This document shows positions 17,503 through 26,368 of a stretch of 64,000 nt of DNA, piece after piece. The notes beneath the pieces were generated by a model. That model saw only the letters and a program-made list of their open reading frames with translations, was not told where the DNA came from and did no database searches. The first letter of the stretch is position 1. The number at the start of each line of letters is the position of its first letter. Both the position numbers and the translations under genes were made by a program. Location of the stretch: contig OZ241368.1 of assembly GCA_965200525.1 (NCBI GenBank), positions 5,022,001-5,086,000 on the forward strand, in the 5' to 3' direction. The stretch comes from JANNPJ01 sp965200525 (GTDB lineage Bacteria; Actinomycetota; Actinomycetes; Actinomycetales; Kineosporiaceae).

Positions 17503-17570
17503 GGGAGCCGACCCTGGCCGGTCGGGGTCGTGCGGTGCCGGTCGGTGGCGGGCGTCCCTAGACTGTTGCG

Positions 17571-18242
17571 GTGCCGCTCACTGCCAAGTACCCGACCACC
17601 TGCGGAGTCTGTGCCTCACCGGTCAAGCCCGGCGACGAGATATCCAAGGTCGGGGGCAAGTGGGCCCACGTGGCCTGCGCCGCCGACGGCCCGGGCCAGC
17701 AGGCGATGTCGATCGCCGCCCCGGCCGGGGGCGCGGCAACCACCGCGGCGCCCGCCCGCAAGGCGGCGGCCAAGCGGCCGGCTGCCGTGCGCGAGGCGAT
17801 GCCGGCGGCCGAGGGGGCGCTCGAGGTCTGGACCGACGGCGCCTGCTCGGGCAATCCCGGTCCCGGCGGCTGGGCCTGGGCGACCCGGGACGGGCGTCAG
17901 GGCAGTGGCGGTTCGCCGGCCACGACCAATCAGCGGATGGAGGTCCAGGCCGCTCTCGAGGCGATCACCGCCCTGGACGGCCCGTTGGTGGTGGTCAGCG
18001 ACTCGACCTACGTCGTCAACTGTTTCCGGGACGGCTGGTGGAAGGGCTGGCTGGCCCGGGGCTGGGTCAACACGGCCAAGAAGCCGGTGGCCAACCGCGA
18101 CCTGTGGGAGCCGCTGATCACCCGGTTCACCGACCGCGGCGACGTCTCGTTCCGGTGGGTCAAGGGGCACTCCGGCGACGAGATGAACGACCTGGTCGAC
18201 CAGCTGGCGGTCGCGGCCGGCAAGGCCGTCGTCTCCCGCTGA
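17571..18242 (+). CDS. rnhA: ribonuclease HI with N-terminal zinc-finger-like extension
   Basis: About 223 residues. The C-terminal RNase H domain carries all active-site blocks: WTDGACSGNPGPGGWAWA (first Asp), QRMEVQAALEAI (Glu), VVVSDSTYVVNC (Asp) and VKGHSGDEMNDLVDQLA (last Asp), plus the handle region GWWKGWLARGWV. It degrades RNA in RNA-DNA hybrids. The N-terminal ~40 residues (CGVC-x17-20-HVAC) look like a small zinc-binding module, followed by an Ala/Lys-rich linker. TAGACT lies exactly six bases before GTG 17571, indicating a leaderless message. Convergent with a Nudix gene. Confidence 0.9.
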   Translation: MPLTAKYPTTCGVCASPVKPGDEISKVGGKWAHVACAADGPGQQAMSIAAPAGGAATTAAPARKAAAKRPAAVREAMPAAEGALEVWTDGACSGNPGPGGWAWATRDGRQGSGGSPATTNQRMEVQAALEAITALDGPLVVVSDSTYVVNCFRDGWWKGWLARGWVNTAKKPVANRDLWEPLITRFTDRGDVSFRWVKGHSGDEMNDLVDQLAVAAGKAVVSR

Positions 18243-18252
18243 TCCGGTCCGC

Positions 18253-18705
18253 TCAGGGTCGATCCGGTTCGGCCCGCAGCCGGGCGAACCAGGTGTCGAC
18301 AGACGCTTTGTAGCCGGTCGGCATGGCCAGACCGGCTACCTCCGCCTGCGTGAACAGGCCGACCTGCCGGTGCTCGTGCGACAGGACCGGGTCGACGTCC
18401 TCCTGCCCCGGGCGTAGGTGGCAGCCGTAGGTGACGATGAAGACGTTCCGTTCGACCCCGTCGACGCGCTCGATCTGGTCGATGCGGTATAGCCAGGAGT
18501 CGAGGATCGGGCCGGTGTCGACCTGCCATCCGCTTTCCTCGGTGATCTCCCGGGCCACGCACTGCGGTGGGGTCTCGCCCGGCTCCAGGCGTCCACCCGG
18601 CAGTTCCCACTCCTGGCGTTCGTTGTGCAGCAGCAGTACCCGCCCCGAGCGCACCACCACACCCTTGACCGACACCGGAAAACGGCCGGGCCAGTGCTGG
18701 TTCAC
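18253..18705 (-). CDS. Nudix hydrolase
   Basis: About 150 residues with a complete Nudix box: GGRLEPGETPPQCVAREITEESGW (G-x5-E-x7-R-E-x2-E-E-x-G-U), which binds Mg2+ and hydrolyses nucleoside diphosphate-linked compounds. The substrate is not predictable from this. GTG 18705 is chosen over the longer frame to 18774 because GAGAGGG precedes it and the extension runs through the MerR operator region. The stop lies 10 bp from the convergent rnhA stop. Confidence 0.86.
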   Translation of the reverse strand: MNQHWPGRFPVSVKGVVVRSGRVLLLHNERQEWELPGGRLEPGETPPQCVAREITEESGWQVDTGPILDSWLYRIDQIERVDGVERNVFIVTYGCHLRPGQEDVDPVLSHEHRQVGLFTQAEVAGLAMPTGYKASVDTWFARLRAEPDRP

Positions 18706-18735
18706 GGTCGGCCCTCTCTGCGCGTCTCTGTGGCG

Positions 18736-18780
18736 TGACAGCTCAACTGTGACAGTTGCACCGTGACAGTTCAACTGTCA
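18736..18780. promoter_or_regulatory. MerR-type operator repeats
   Basis: TGACAGTT-C-AACTGTCA (18764-18780) is a perfect palindrome. A degenerate copy, TGACAGCT-C-AACTGTGA, lies at 18736-18752, 28 bp upstream, and another half-site falls between them. The array lies in the divergent Nudix/MerR spacer and probably binds the downstream MerR-family protein. Confidence 0.6.
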
Positions 18781-18829
18781 TGTTTGACTTCGACGAAGAT
18801 CCGGGCGAGTCGGGAGGGGAGTGGTCGGC

Positions 18830-19552
18830 ATGGCTGATGTCGCGGTCGACGACGAACTGCTGACGATCGACGAGCTGGCCGCGCGCACCGGTCTGACCGT
18901 GCGCACGGTCCGGTTCTACGCCGCCCAGGGGCTGCTGCCGCCACCGCTGCGGCGAGGCCGGGTCGGCTACTACGGCCCCGGCCACCGCCGCCGGCTGGAC
19001 TTCGTCCGGGAGTTGCAGGAGTACGGCTACGGCCTGTCCGTAATCGAGCGCTGCCTGGCCCGGATCCCGGTCGACGCGACGGCCGGCGAGCTGGCCGTGC
19101 ACCGGGCCCTGCTGGCGCCCTGGCAGCCGGAGGAGTGTGAGCGGCTCGATGAGGCTGAGCTGGACCGGCGGGCCGGAAGGGCCCTGACCGACGCCGACCG
19201 CGAGTTCCTGACCGGGATCGGCGTGCTCGTGCCGGCCTCCGGTGGGACGTTCGTGGCCCGGCCCTCGATCCTGGCCGTGGGGGTCGAGCTGCTGAGCATG
19301 CCGATCCCTCGCGAGACCCTGCGCCAGGCGGCGGCCGTGATCGACCAGCACGCCGCCGCCGTGGCCGCCGGGCTCACTGAGGTGTTCCGGGCCGGCATCT
19401 GGGAGCCCTATCGGGCAGGCGAACTGCCGGCCGAGGACGCCGGGCAGCTGGCCGCCGTCGTGGCCCGGTTGCGCCCGATCGCCGTCCAGGGCCTGGTGGC
19501 CGCGTTCGAGAAGGCGGCCGACCAGGCCCTGCGCAAGCCGAGTGATCTGTGA
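18830..19552 (+). CDS. MerR-family transcriptional regulator
   Basis: About 240 residues. The N-terminal MerR winged helix-turn-helix is complete (LTIDELAARTGLTVRTVRFYAAQGLLPPPLRRGRVGYYGPGHRRRLDFVRELQEYGYGLSVIE). The long C-terminal domain has no cysteine metal site and is unassigned, perhaps a ligand or partner-binding domain. ATG 18830 is supported by GGGAGGGGA at 18812-18820; GTG 18821 is too close to that site. Its stop overlaps the start of an alpha/beta hydrolase (TGATG), so the pair is one operon, probably autoregulated through the TGACAGTT repeats. Confidence 0.87.
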   Translation: MADVAVDDELLTIDELAARTGLTVRTVRFYAAQGLLPPPLRRGRVGYYGPGHRRRLDFVRELQEYGYGLSVIERCLARIPVDATAGELAVHRALLAPWQPEECERLDEAELDRRAGRALTDADREFLTGIGVLVPASGGTFVARPSILAVGVELLSMPIPRETLRQAAAVIDQHAAAVAAGLTEVFRAGIWEPYRAGELPAEDAGQLAAVVARLRPIAVQGLVAAFEKAADQALRKPSDL

Positions 19553-20412
19553 TGGAACCGACTGTGCACCAGGTCGTCTCGGGCGACGTGACGCTGACCG
19601 TGCAGGAGTACGGCGAGCGGTTCCGCGGCGCCGGGGCGGCCACGGTGGTGTTCCTGCCGGCGATGGGGGTGCCGCTGGCCTACTACCGCCCGATGTTCGA
19701 GCACTGGGCCGAGCGCAAGCGCCCGGTGCTCGGCCTGGAGCTGCGGGGCATGCCGCAGAGTCCGGTGGCGGGCTTCCCCCGCACCCCGTTCGGCTACCGC
19801 CACCTGATCCGCGACGACCTGCCGGCGGTGTTCGAGCTGGAACCGATCGCCGCCGCCGAGGACGTCGTGCTGGTTGGCCACAGCCTCGGCGGCCACCTCT
19901 CGCTGCTGGCCGCGGCGGCCGGCACGGTCCGGGTGCGGGCCCTGGTCACGATCGGCACCGGGACGAGCTCAGCGGCGTCCCAGCTCAGCCGCTCCGGCCG
20001 GCTGGTCCGGCGGGCCCAGCTCGGCGCCGTGCGGGCGGTGATCCAGGTGCTCGGGTACTGGCCCGGGCACCGGCTCGGCTTCGGGGGCCGCCAGCCGAGG
20101 ATGATGATGGCCGACTGGGTCTTCGAGGGCCGGCACGGCCGCTACCGGCTGACCGGCGACCCGACCGACTTCGAGGCCGCCCTGGCCGGGCTGCAGCTGC
20201 CCAAACTGCTGCTGGCCCTGGACGGCGACCAGTACGTGCCGGCCCGGGCGGTCGAGCACCTGACCGCCCGGCTGGCCGGTGGGCCCGCTCCGACGACCGA
20301 GCGGACGGTCAGCCTGGCCGGTGGCCGGCTGGACCACTTCTCCTGGGCCCGCCGGACGCCGAAGCTGGTCATCGACGAGGTCGAGACCTGGCTGGCCGAG
20401 ACCGGGTTGTAG
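19552..20412 (+). CDS. alpha/beta hydrolase
   Basis: About 286 residues with an alpha/beta-hydrolase fold. VVFLPAMGVPLAYYRPMFEHW is the first strand and oxyanion region, VVLVGHSLGGHLSLLAAAA is the nucleophile elbow (Ser in GHSLGG), LLLALDGDQYVPARAVEHL supplies a probable Asp, and LDHFSWARR the catalytic His. No signal peptide. Substrate unknown. The ATG overlaps the MerR stop codon, so it is translated with and probably controlled by that regulator. Confidence 0.86.
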   Translation: MEPTVHQVVSGDVTLTVQEYGERFRGAGAATVVFLPAMGVPLAYYRPMFEHWAERKRPVLGLELRGMPQSPVAGFPRTPFGYRHLIRDDLPAVFELEPIAAAEDVVLVGHSLGGHLSLLAAAAGTVRVRALVTIGTGTSSAASQLSRSGRLVRRAQLGAVRAVIQVLGYWPGHRLGFGGRQPRMMMADWVFEGRHGRYRLTGDPTDFEAALAGLQLPKLLLALDGDQYVPARAVEHLTARLAGGPAPTTERTVSLAGGRLDHFSWARRTPKLVIDEVETWLAETGL

Positions 20413-20550
20413 GCGCAGCGGGTGCCTTCCGGGCTCACTGCGGGTGGGCCGGTGGGCGCCAAAGGCCGGAAGGCCGATTGCGCGGGATCTGAACGGCCGA
20501 GATCTGCCCGGGGAGCCGTCCCACCCTTTCGGCCGGGCCGCGACTGTGGC

Positions 20551-20565
20551 CATAGTGACTGGGTG
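20551..20565 (+). promoter_or_regulatory. leaderless promoter element, GH26-1
   Basis: CATAGT (20551-20556) followed by six bases and GTG. The same six-base element at the same distance precedes the paralogue, supporting transcription initiation at the start codon. No convincing -35. Confidence 0.45.
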
Positions 20566-21714
20566 CGACTTAACAGTTACCCGTGGTCATTCACTGGATC
20601 GGCCGCGCGTCGCTTGCGCGGGTCTGCCCTGGTGGGAGCCGGTTTGGCCGTCGTCCTGCTGGGTGCCGAACTGCCTGCAGCCGGGACGGCGACGGCAGCC
20701 GCGGCGACGGCAGGGACGACGGCAGGGATGACGGCAGAGCCGACGGCAGCGGTGACCGGAGCCACCAACCCGCAGACGGTCGCGGCCACGGCGCCCAAGG
20801 TGTCGGCCGCCCGTTCGGGGCTGCGCTGGGCCAGCGGCGTCTTCCTTCCCGACACCAGCCCCAAGGCCCACAACGCGTTCGGCACCTACCGGGGAGCCCG
20901 CACGGACGTCGCGGTCACCTACACCGGCCGGGCCACCTGGGCCGACATCGTCGACCCGAGCTGGCTCTACGCGCAGTGGCGTTCGGCGACCCAGACCGTG
21001 GTGATCAGCTCGGCCCCCTATCCGGACTCGCCCGACCCGGCCCACCCCACGTTCACCCTGGCCGCCTGTGCCACCGGGGCCTACGACGCGCAGTGGCGCG
21101 AGTTCGGCGTCAACGCGGCTCGCTCAGGGCTGGCCGGGCGGACCGTCGTCCGTCTGGCCTGGGAGTTCAACGGCGACTGGAACCCCTGGGCGGCCTACCG
21201 GCCGGCCGATTTCGTGGGCTGCTGGCGGCACGTCTTCAAGGCTGCCGAGAAGGCGGCTCCGGCGCTGCGCTGGGACTGGACGGTCAACCGGGGCCCGAGC
21301 GCGGCGATGAAGGACCCGACCGATGCCTGGCCGGGCAAGGGCTACGTCGACTTCGTCGGGATCGACAGCTACGACGGCTACCCCGCGGTCAAGACCGAGG
21401 CCACCTGGCAGACCCAGTACTCCGGGCCCGGTGGGCTCAAGTACTGGGCCGCCTTCGCCAAGAAGCAGGGCCGGCGGTTGAGCGTCTCCGAGTGGGGGCT
21501 GTATCCGGGCACCGGCTGGGCCGGGCACGGCGGGGGCGACAATCCGTACTACATCGCCAAGATGTTCGGCTTCTTCCGGTCGCTGGGCAGCGGGCTGGCC
21601 TACGAGGCCTACTTCAACGCCGATGACCCTTCGCAAGCAGGTGCGCTCAAACTCAATCCGAAGGGCCGTAGAGAGTACCTCAAACAGATCAAGAAGTCTC
21701 GGGTGCCGAAGTGA
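20563..21714 (+). CDS. secreted GH26 family glycoside hydrolase
   Basis: About 383 residues. An N-terminal signal segment (RLRGSALVGAGLAVVLLGAELPA) precedes an Ala/Thr-rich spacer built from repeated ACGGCAG-type codons. A GH26 (beta-mannanase-like) barrel follows, with acid/base Glu 201 in VVRLAWEFNGDWNPW and nucleophile Glu 310 in LSVSEWGLYPG, plus RWDWTVNRGPSA and VDFVGIDSYDGYP. GTG 20563 is chosen because the paralogue at 21834 starts at the same point of the alignment and both have CATAGT six bases upstream. It probably hydrolyses extracellular mannan or a related beta-glycan. The C terminus is basic (QIKKSRVPK). Confidence 0.87.
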   Translation: MRLNSYPWSFTGSAARRLRGSALVGAGLAVVLLGAELPAAGTATAAAATAGTTAGMTAEPTAAVTGATNPQTVAATAPKVSAARSGLRWASGVFLPDTSPKAHNAFGTYRGARTDVAVTYTGRATWADIVDPSWLYAQWRSATQTVVISSAPYPDSPDPAHPTFTLAACATGAYDAQWREFGVNAARSGLAGRTVVRLAWEFNGDWNPWAAYRPADFVGCWRHVFKAAEKAAPALRWDWTVNRGPSAAMKDPTDAWPGKGYVDFVGIDSYDGYPAVKTEATWQTQYSGPGGLKYWAAFAKKQGRRLSVSEWGLYPGTGWAGHGGGDNPYYIAKMFGFFRSLGSGLAYEAYFNADDPSQAGALKLNPKGRREYLKQIKKSRVPK

Positions 21715-21821
21715 CAGGTGGGGGACTGTAGTGCCCGAAACGGGCTAATGTGTCGGATTTGGACGCTAGTTCAGCGAAAGTGATGAGATAAAGGTCACCT
21801 TGTAAAATCGGCGATATGGCC

Positions 21822-21836
21822 CATAGTTAGCGCGTG
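21822..21836 (+). promoter_or_regulatory. leaderless promoter element, GH26-2
   Basis: CATAGT (21822-21827), six bases, then GTG. TTGTAA at 21800-21805 is a possible -35. This duplicates the arrangement in front of the upstream paralogue. Confidence 0.5.
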
Positions 21837-23000
21837 CAACTTTTCAACCATCTGCGACCCTCAGAAGCCCCGCGTTCGCGCTCTGTGACGGGCTCGGCGA
21901 AAGCCGCTCGGAGTCTCCGGTTGGTCGGCGTCGGCGCCGGTCTGTCCGTGGCCCTCCTGGGCGCTCAGCTGGCCCCCGCGAACGCCGAGATCCAGAAGGA
22001 GCCGGTGTCGGGCCCGGTCGCCTCGACGGTGTCCGAGTCCTCGACGGTGACGACGGCGGCGGCCAAGAAGGTCGCTGAGAAGCCGTACCGGCCGTCCTCG
22101 AAGAACTCCGGCCTGCGCTGGGCCAGCGGCGTCTTCCTGCGCGACGACCACGCCGCCGCGCACGCCAAGTTCGCCCACTGGCGCGGCTTCAAGACCGACA
22201 TCGCCCTGGTCTACGGCGCTCGGGACAACTGGGCCAAGCTGATCGACCCGCAGTGGCTGTACCAGGACTGGAAGCCGAAGAAGCAGAAGCTCGTGATCAG
22301 CCAGGCCCCGTTCCCGGACGCCACCAAGAAGACGAAGTACACGCTGAAGTCGTGCGCGGCCGGCAAGTACGACACCTACTGGCAGCAGTTCGGCGTCAAC
22401 GTGGCCAACGCCGGTATGCAGAACCGGGTGATCGTCCGGCTGGCCTGGGAGTTCAACGGCACCTGGACGCCGTGGGCGGCCTACAGCCCAACCAACTTCG
22501 TCGGCTGCTGGAGGCACATCTACAACGCCGCCGAGCAGGCCGCCCCCGGTCTGCGCTGGGACTGGACCGTCAACCGCGGCTACAGCGGTGCCCTGAAGGA
22601 CCCGACCAAGGCGTACCCGGGCAAGAAGTACGTCGACATCATCGGGATCGACAGCTACGACGGGTACCCGCCGGTCAAGAACTTGGCCAGCTGGAACACC
22701 CACCTCAACGAGCCCTACGGGCTGAACTACTGGGCCAACTTCGCCAAGAAGAAGGGCAAGGGCTTCAGCCTGCCGGAGTGGGGCCTGTACTCGGGCACCG
22801 ACTGGAAGGGCCACAGCGGCGGCGACAACCCGTACTACATCCAGAAGATGTACACGTGGTTCCGCTCGCTCGGTAAGCGGCTCTCCTACGAGGCGTACTT
22901 CAACGACAACTCCAAGGAGCAGGCCGGCGCCTTCAGCCTGAACCCCAAGGGCGGCAAGGAGTACAAGAAGCAGCTCAAGCTGTCCAAGAAGAAGAAGTAG
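21834..23000 (+). CDS. secreted GH26 family glycoside hydrolase (paralogue)
   Basis: About 388 residues and clearly paralogous to the preceding gene along its length. A signal segment (LRLVGVGAGLSVALLGAQLAPANA) is followed by a Thr/Val/Lys-rich spacer and the GH26 barrel, with acid/base Glu 206 in VIVRLAWEFNGTWTPW and nucleophile Glu 315 in FSLPEWGLYSG. The C terminus is strongly basic (LKLSKKKK). CATAGT lies six bases before GTG 21834, matching the first copy, with TTGTAA about 16 bp further upstream as a possible -35. The tandem arrangement suggests duplication, with divergence mainly in the spacer. Confidence 0.88.
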   Translation: MQLFNHLRPSEAPRSRSVTGSAKAARSLRLVGVGAGLSVALLGAQLAPANAEIQKEPVSGPVASTVSESSTVTTAAAKKVAEKPYRPSSKNSGLRWASGVFLRDDHAAAHAKFAHWRGFKTDIALVYGARDNWAKLIDPQWLYQDWKPKKQKLVISQAPFPDATKKTKYTLKSCAAGKYDTYWQQFGVNVANAGMQNRVIVRLAWEFNGTWTPWAAYSPTNFVGCWRHIYNAAEQAAPGLRWDWTVNRGYSGALKDPTKAYPGKKYVDIIGIDSYDGYPPVKNLASWNTHLNEPYGLNYWANFAKKKGKGFSLPEWGLYSGTDWKGHSGGDNPYYIQKMYTWFRSLGKRLSYEAYFNDNSKEQAGAFSLNPKGGKEYKKQLKLSKKKK

Positions 23001-23031
23001 CGAGCCCCGGCGGGCCCCGAGTTATCCACAG

Positions 23032-23052
23032 GTCTCGAGAGGCTCTCGAGAC
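23032..23052. promoter_or_regulatory. inverted repeat between GH26-2 and SprT-like gene
   Basis: GTCTCGAGA and its exact reverse complement flank GGC. It may be a weak terminator for the GH26 gene or an operator for the next gene. No U-tract follows. TTATCCACA, a DnaA-box match, lies at 23022-23030. Confidence 0.4.
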
Positions 23053-23114
23053 TGTCGGTCCCTGGCAATAGCCTCGGACTCACCTGAACGGTGAGAACGA
23101 AGGGGGAAGGCAGC

Positions 23115-23858
23115 GTGGAGATCCTCGAGGCCCGCCGGTTGGCGGTCGCCCTGATGCGACAGCACGGGCTGATCGGGTGGCGCCTGGTGTTCGACAACGC
23201 CAAGACCCGGGCCGGCATCTGCCGGTCGGGCCCGAAAGAGATCGGCCTCAGCCGGGTGCTCACCGCCCTGCACAGCCAGACCGAGGTCACCGACACGATC
23301 CTGCACGAGATCGCCCACGCCCTTGTCGGGCCCGCTCACGGGCACAACGAGGTCTGGCGGGCACGCGCGCTGGCCATCGGCTGCAGCGCTCACCGCTGCG
23401 TCTCCAGCACCGCGCCGAAGCCGGTCGGGCCGTGGGTGGGCACCTGCCCGGCCGGTCATCGCACCACCCGGCACCGCCAGCCCACCCGGGTGCAGTCCTG
23501 CGGGCACTGCGCTCGCGCGTTCGACCCGCTCACGGTTCTGGACTGGACCTTCCACGGGCGCCAGGTGCCGATGCACCCCAGCTACGAGGCCGAGCGCCGG
23601 GGGATCGCGGAGCGGTTCGCACCCGGGCGGGCCGAGCGCCCGGCCGGGGCGGTCGCGGCCCGGGTCAGCCAGTCCGATCGGGCGCCGGTCACCGATCCGG
23701 TGGCGCGGTTGCCGATCGGCAGCCGGGTCCGCCTGCAGGGGCGGGGCAAGTACGCCGGCAGCACCGGCCGGGTCGTCAAGATCGGCCGCAGCCGCTACCA
23801 CGTCAAGACTGCCCGGCTGCTGCTCACCGCCCCTTTCGCCATGGTCGAGAAGGTGTGA
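23115..23858 (+). CDS. SprT-like zinc metalloprotease domain protein
   Basis: About 247 residues. The N-terminal half is SprT-like: EARRLAVALMRQHGLIGWRLVFDNAKTRAGIC, then the zinc/catalytic site TILHEIAHALVGPAHGHNEVW (HExxH with a third His). A cysteine-rich segment (GTCPAGH, then QSCGHCARAFDP) resembles the zinc ribbon of this family. The C terminus ends in a KOW-like strand region (IGSRVRLQGRGKYAGSTGRVVKIG). The family includes DNA-protein crosslink proteases, but the target here is unknown. GTG 23115 is preferred over GTG 23091 because GGGGGAAGG precedes it. Confidence 0.83.
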   Translation: MEILEARRLAVALMRQHGLIGWRLVFDNAKTRAGICRSGPKEIGLSRVLTALHSQTEVTDTILHEIAHALVGPAHGHNEVWRARALAIGCSAHRCVSSTAPKPVGPWVGTCPAGHRTTRHRQPTRVQSCGHCARAFDPLTVLDWTFHGRQVPMHPSYEAERRGIAERFAPGRAERPAGAVAARVSQSDRAPVTDPVARLPIGSRVRLQGRGKYAGSTGRVVKIGRSRYHVKTARLLLTAPFAMVEKV

Positions 23859-23880
23859 CGGTGCAGCGGGCGGGATCGGG

Positions 23881-26274
23881 TCAGTGCGGCAGGGTGGGAG
23901 TCACCGTCAGGTAGCTGGTCGCGCCCAGCTCGCCGCCCACGTCGTTGGTCGGACGGCCCAGCAGTTCGTGCACCCCGGCCAGGTCGACCGGGCGCGACCA
24001 GTAGTAGCCCTGCCCGATCGGGCAGCGCACCTTGCGCAGCCAGGCCGCCTGCTCGGCCACCTCGACCCCTTCGGCGATGGTGGTCAGCTTCATCGAGTGG
24101 CTCATCGCGATGATCGCCTCGGTCAGCGAGGCTCCCTGCTCGTCCAGGGCCACCCGGTCGATGAACGACTTGTCCACCTTGAGCACGTCCACCGGCAGTT
24201 CGGTGAGATAGGCCAGCGAGCTGTAACCGGTACCGAAGTCGTCGATCGCCACCCGGGCCCCGCGGGCCCGCAGGGCGCTCAGCCGGGGGATGACGTCGTC
24301 CAGGTCCTGCAGCACCACGCTCTCGGTGATCTCCAGGGTGAGCCGGTCGGCCGGCAGTCCCGCCTCGGCCAGGGCGTGGGTCACCTGGTCCACGAAGTCG
24401 GGGCGGATGAGCTGCTGCGAGGAGATGTTCACCGCCATGGTCGGGCGGCGCCAGTCGGCCTGCAGCAGCGCCGCCGTTCGGCAGGCCTCGTACAGCACCC
24501 AGGTGCCGAGCTGCACGATCATCCCTGTCTCCTCGGCCATCGGGATGAAGAAGTACGGCGAGAGCAGCCCCCGGGTCGGGTGCTGCCAGCGAACCAGAGC
24601 CTCGAAGCCGGTGATCTTTCCGGTGTCCAGCTCGACCGTCGGCTGGTAATAGAGCACCAGTTCGCCGTCGCGCAGGGCGCGCTGCAGGTCGGCCCGCAGC
24701 TCGAGCCGGTCCAGGGCCTCGGCGTGCAGGCCCGAGTCATAGGCGGCCACCGTCGACTTGCCGTGGTCTTTGGCCGAGTACATCGCCACGTCAGCGTTGC
24801 GCAGCGCCTCCTCGCTGGTGATCTCGCCCGGAACGGCCTGGGCCATGCCGACACTGGCGGTCACGGTGAGCGCCGTCCCGTCCACGGTCATCGGCTCGCA
24901 GACGATCTCGACCAGACGCTGGGCGAACTGCTCGGCCTCGCCCAGCTCGGTCGCCTCCATCAGGACGGCGAACTCGTCGCCGCCGAGTCGGGCCGCGGTG
25001 TCACCGGCTCGCACCGCGGCCCGGATCCGCTGGCCGATCACCTCCAGCACCTCGTCACCCACGCCGTGCCCGAGGCTGTCGTTCACGTCCTTGAAGTCGT
25101 CGAGATCGCAGAACAGCACCACCAGCGGCTGGGCGATGCCGGCCCGTTTGAGCAGGGCGTGCGCCAGCCGGTCGCCGAACAGCTGGCGATTGGCCAGACC
25201 GGTCAGGGAGTCGTGGAACGCCTGGTAGGTAAGGCGTTCCTCCAGCGCATGGCGCTCGGTGACGTCGCGGACGGTGAGCACGAACCCGCCCACCGTCGGA
25301 TCGGCCAGCAAGTTGGTGAGGATGCCCTCGACCACGATCGTCCGGCCGTCGGCATGGCGCATCCGCAGCGTCACCGACTCGTCCTCACCGGCCCGCTGGC
25401 TGGCCAGTTGCTGGTTCAGCAGGTGCACGTCGTCCGGATGGATCAGGTCGACCATCCGGGTGCCGAGCAGCTCGTCGGCGCCCATGCCGAGCACCGGCCG
25501 GGCCGAGGGGCTGACGAACGAGGTGGTGGAGTCCAGGTCGAGCACCATGACGACGTCCGAACCGTTCTGCACCAGGGCCAGCAGTCGCTGCTCGCTGCTG
25601 GCCAGCGCGGCCTGCTCGGTCACCGCCTGCTGCAGGGCCCGATGCCGGCCGACAAGCTTCTTGAACCAGAGGAACCAGCCGACCGAGACCAGGAACAGCA
25701 ACGACCCGTAGATCAGGTCGGCTTCCAGGTCGAGAGTGTGCCGGCGGGCGGTCAGCGTGCGGCCCAGCCCTCGCGCCTCGGTGTTCAGCGCGGTGAGGCG
25801 GGTGAGGTCGGTCGGCACGGCCGACAGGTTGGTCCGGGCGGTGGCGAGCCGGTCAAGGTCGTCGGGCTTCAACCCGGCCTGAGCCAGGGCCGCCAGGGCG
25901 GTGTCGGTGTTGTGCACGGTTTGGTCCACCACGGCGCCGGTCTGCACCGTCCGGACCGGGTCGGCGGGCGTTCCGGCGAGCGATCGGATCGCGTCGGCCG
26001 GTCCGGTGAGCGATCGGATCGCTTCGTCGGCCGCGGACACCTGCCCGCTGAGGCGGGCTTCGATCACCAGTTGCTGCCGTACCGGGTCGGCCCGGTGGTA
26101 GACCCCGTGCAGCAGGCCGAACTCGGCCGCGACCAGGGCCAGGGTGAAGACAGAGGTGACGACGACGCGGGCGTACGACCGCGGGGCCGGCCCCGACCTC
26201 GTCTGCTGCCCGCTCCCAGCCATCGACCCAGCCATCGACCTGGCCATCCCTCGATCCCGTTGACTGACCCGCAC
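23881..26274 (-). CDS. membrane PAS-GGDEF-EAL cyclic-di-GMP enzyme
   Basis: About 797 residues. Two membrane segments (VVVTSVFTLALVAAEFGLL and LIYGSLLFLVSVGWFLWF) enclose an extracytoplasmic helical sensor. A PAS domain follows (VLDLDSTTSFVSPSARPVLGM, DLIHPDDV), then GGDEF with intact ARLGGDEFAVL, then EAL with FEALVRWQHP, AIDDFGTGYSS and IAEGVE all present. Both the diguanylate cyclase and the phosphodiesterase therefore look catalytically competent, and net activity cannot be inferred. The 5' end has several possible ATG codons; the most upstream is used. Convergent with the SprT-like gene. Confidence 0.9.
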   Translation of the reverse strand: MRVSQRDRGMARSMAGSMAGSGQQTRSGPAPRSYARVVVTSVFTLALVAAEFGLLHGVYHRADPVRQQLVIEARLSGQVSAADEAIRSLTGPADAIRSLAGTPADPVRTVQTGAVVDQTVHNTDTALAALAQAGLKPDDLDRLATARTNLSAVPTDLTRLTALNTEARGLGRTLTARRHTLDLEADLIYGSLLFLVSVGWFLWFKKLVGRHRALQQAVTEQAALASSEQRLLALVQNGSDVVMVLDLDSTTSFVSPSARPVLGMGADELLGTRMVDLIHPDDVHLLNQQLASQRAGEDESVTLRMRHADGRTIVVEGILTNLLADPTVGGFVLTVRDVTERHALEERLTYQAFHDSLTGLANRQLFGDRLAHALLKRAGIAQPLVVLFCDLDDFKDVNDSLGHGVGDEVLEVIGQRIRAAVRAGDTAARLGGDEFAVLMEATELGEAEQFAQRLVEIVCEPMTVDGTALTVTASVGMAQAVPGEITSEEALRNADVAMYSAKDHGKSTVAAYDSGLHAEALDRLELRADLQRALRDGELVLYYQPTVELDTGKITGFEALVRWQHPTRGLLSPYFFIPMAEETGMIVQLGTWVLYEACRTAALLQADWRRPTMAVNISSQQLIRPDFVDQVTHALAEAGLPADRLTLEITESVVLQDLDDVIPRLSALRARGARVAIDDFGTGYSSLAYLTELPVDVLKVDKSFIDRVALDEQGASLTEAIIAMSHSMKLTTIAEGVEVAEQAAWLRKVRCPIGQGYYWSRPVDLAGVHELLGRPTNDVGGELGATSYLTVTPTLPH

Positions 26275-26368
26275 GACTCAGTCGGTATCGGCCCGCGAGC
26301 CGACGCGCTTGAGATCCAGAACGCGCAGTTCAGTGGAGGTGTACGGGTTTGTCCGGCGGTGGCCGGGC

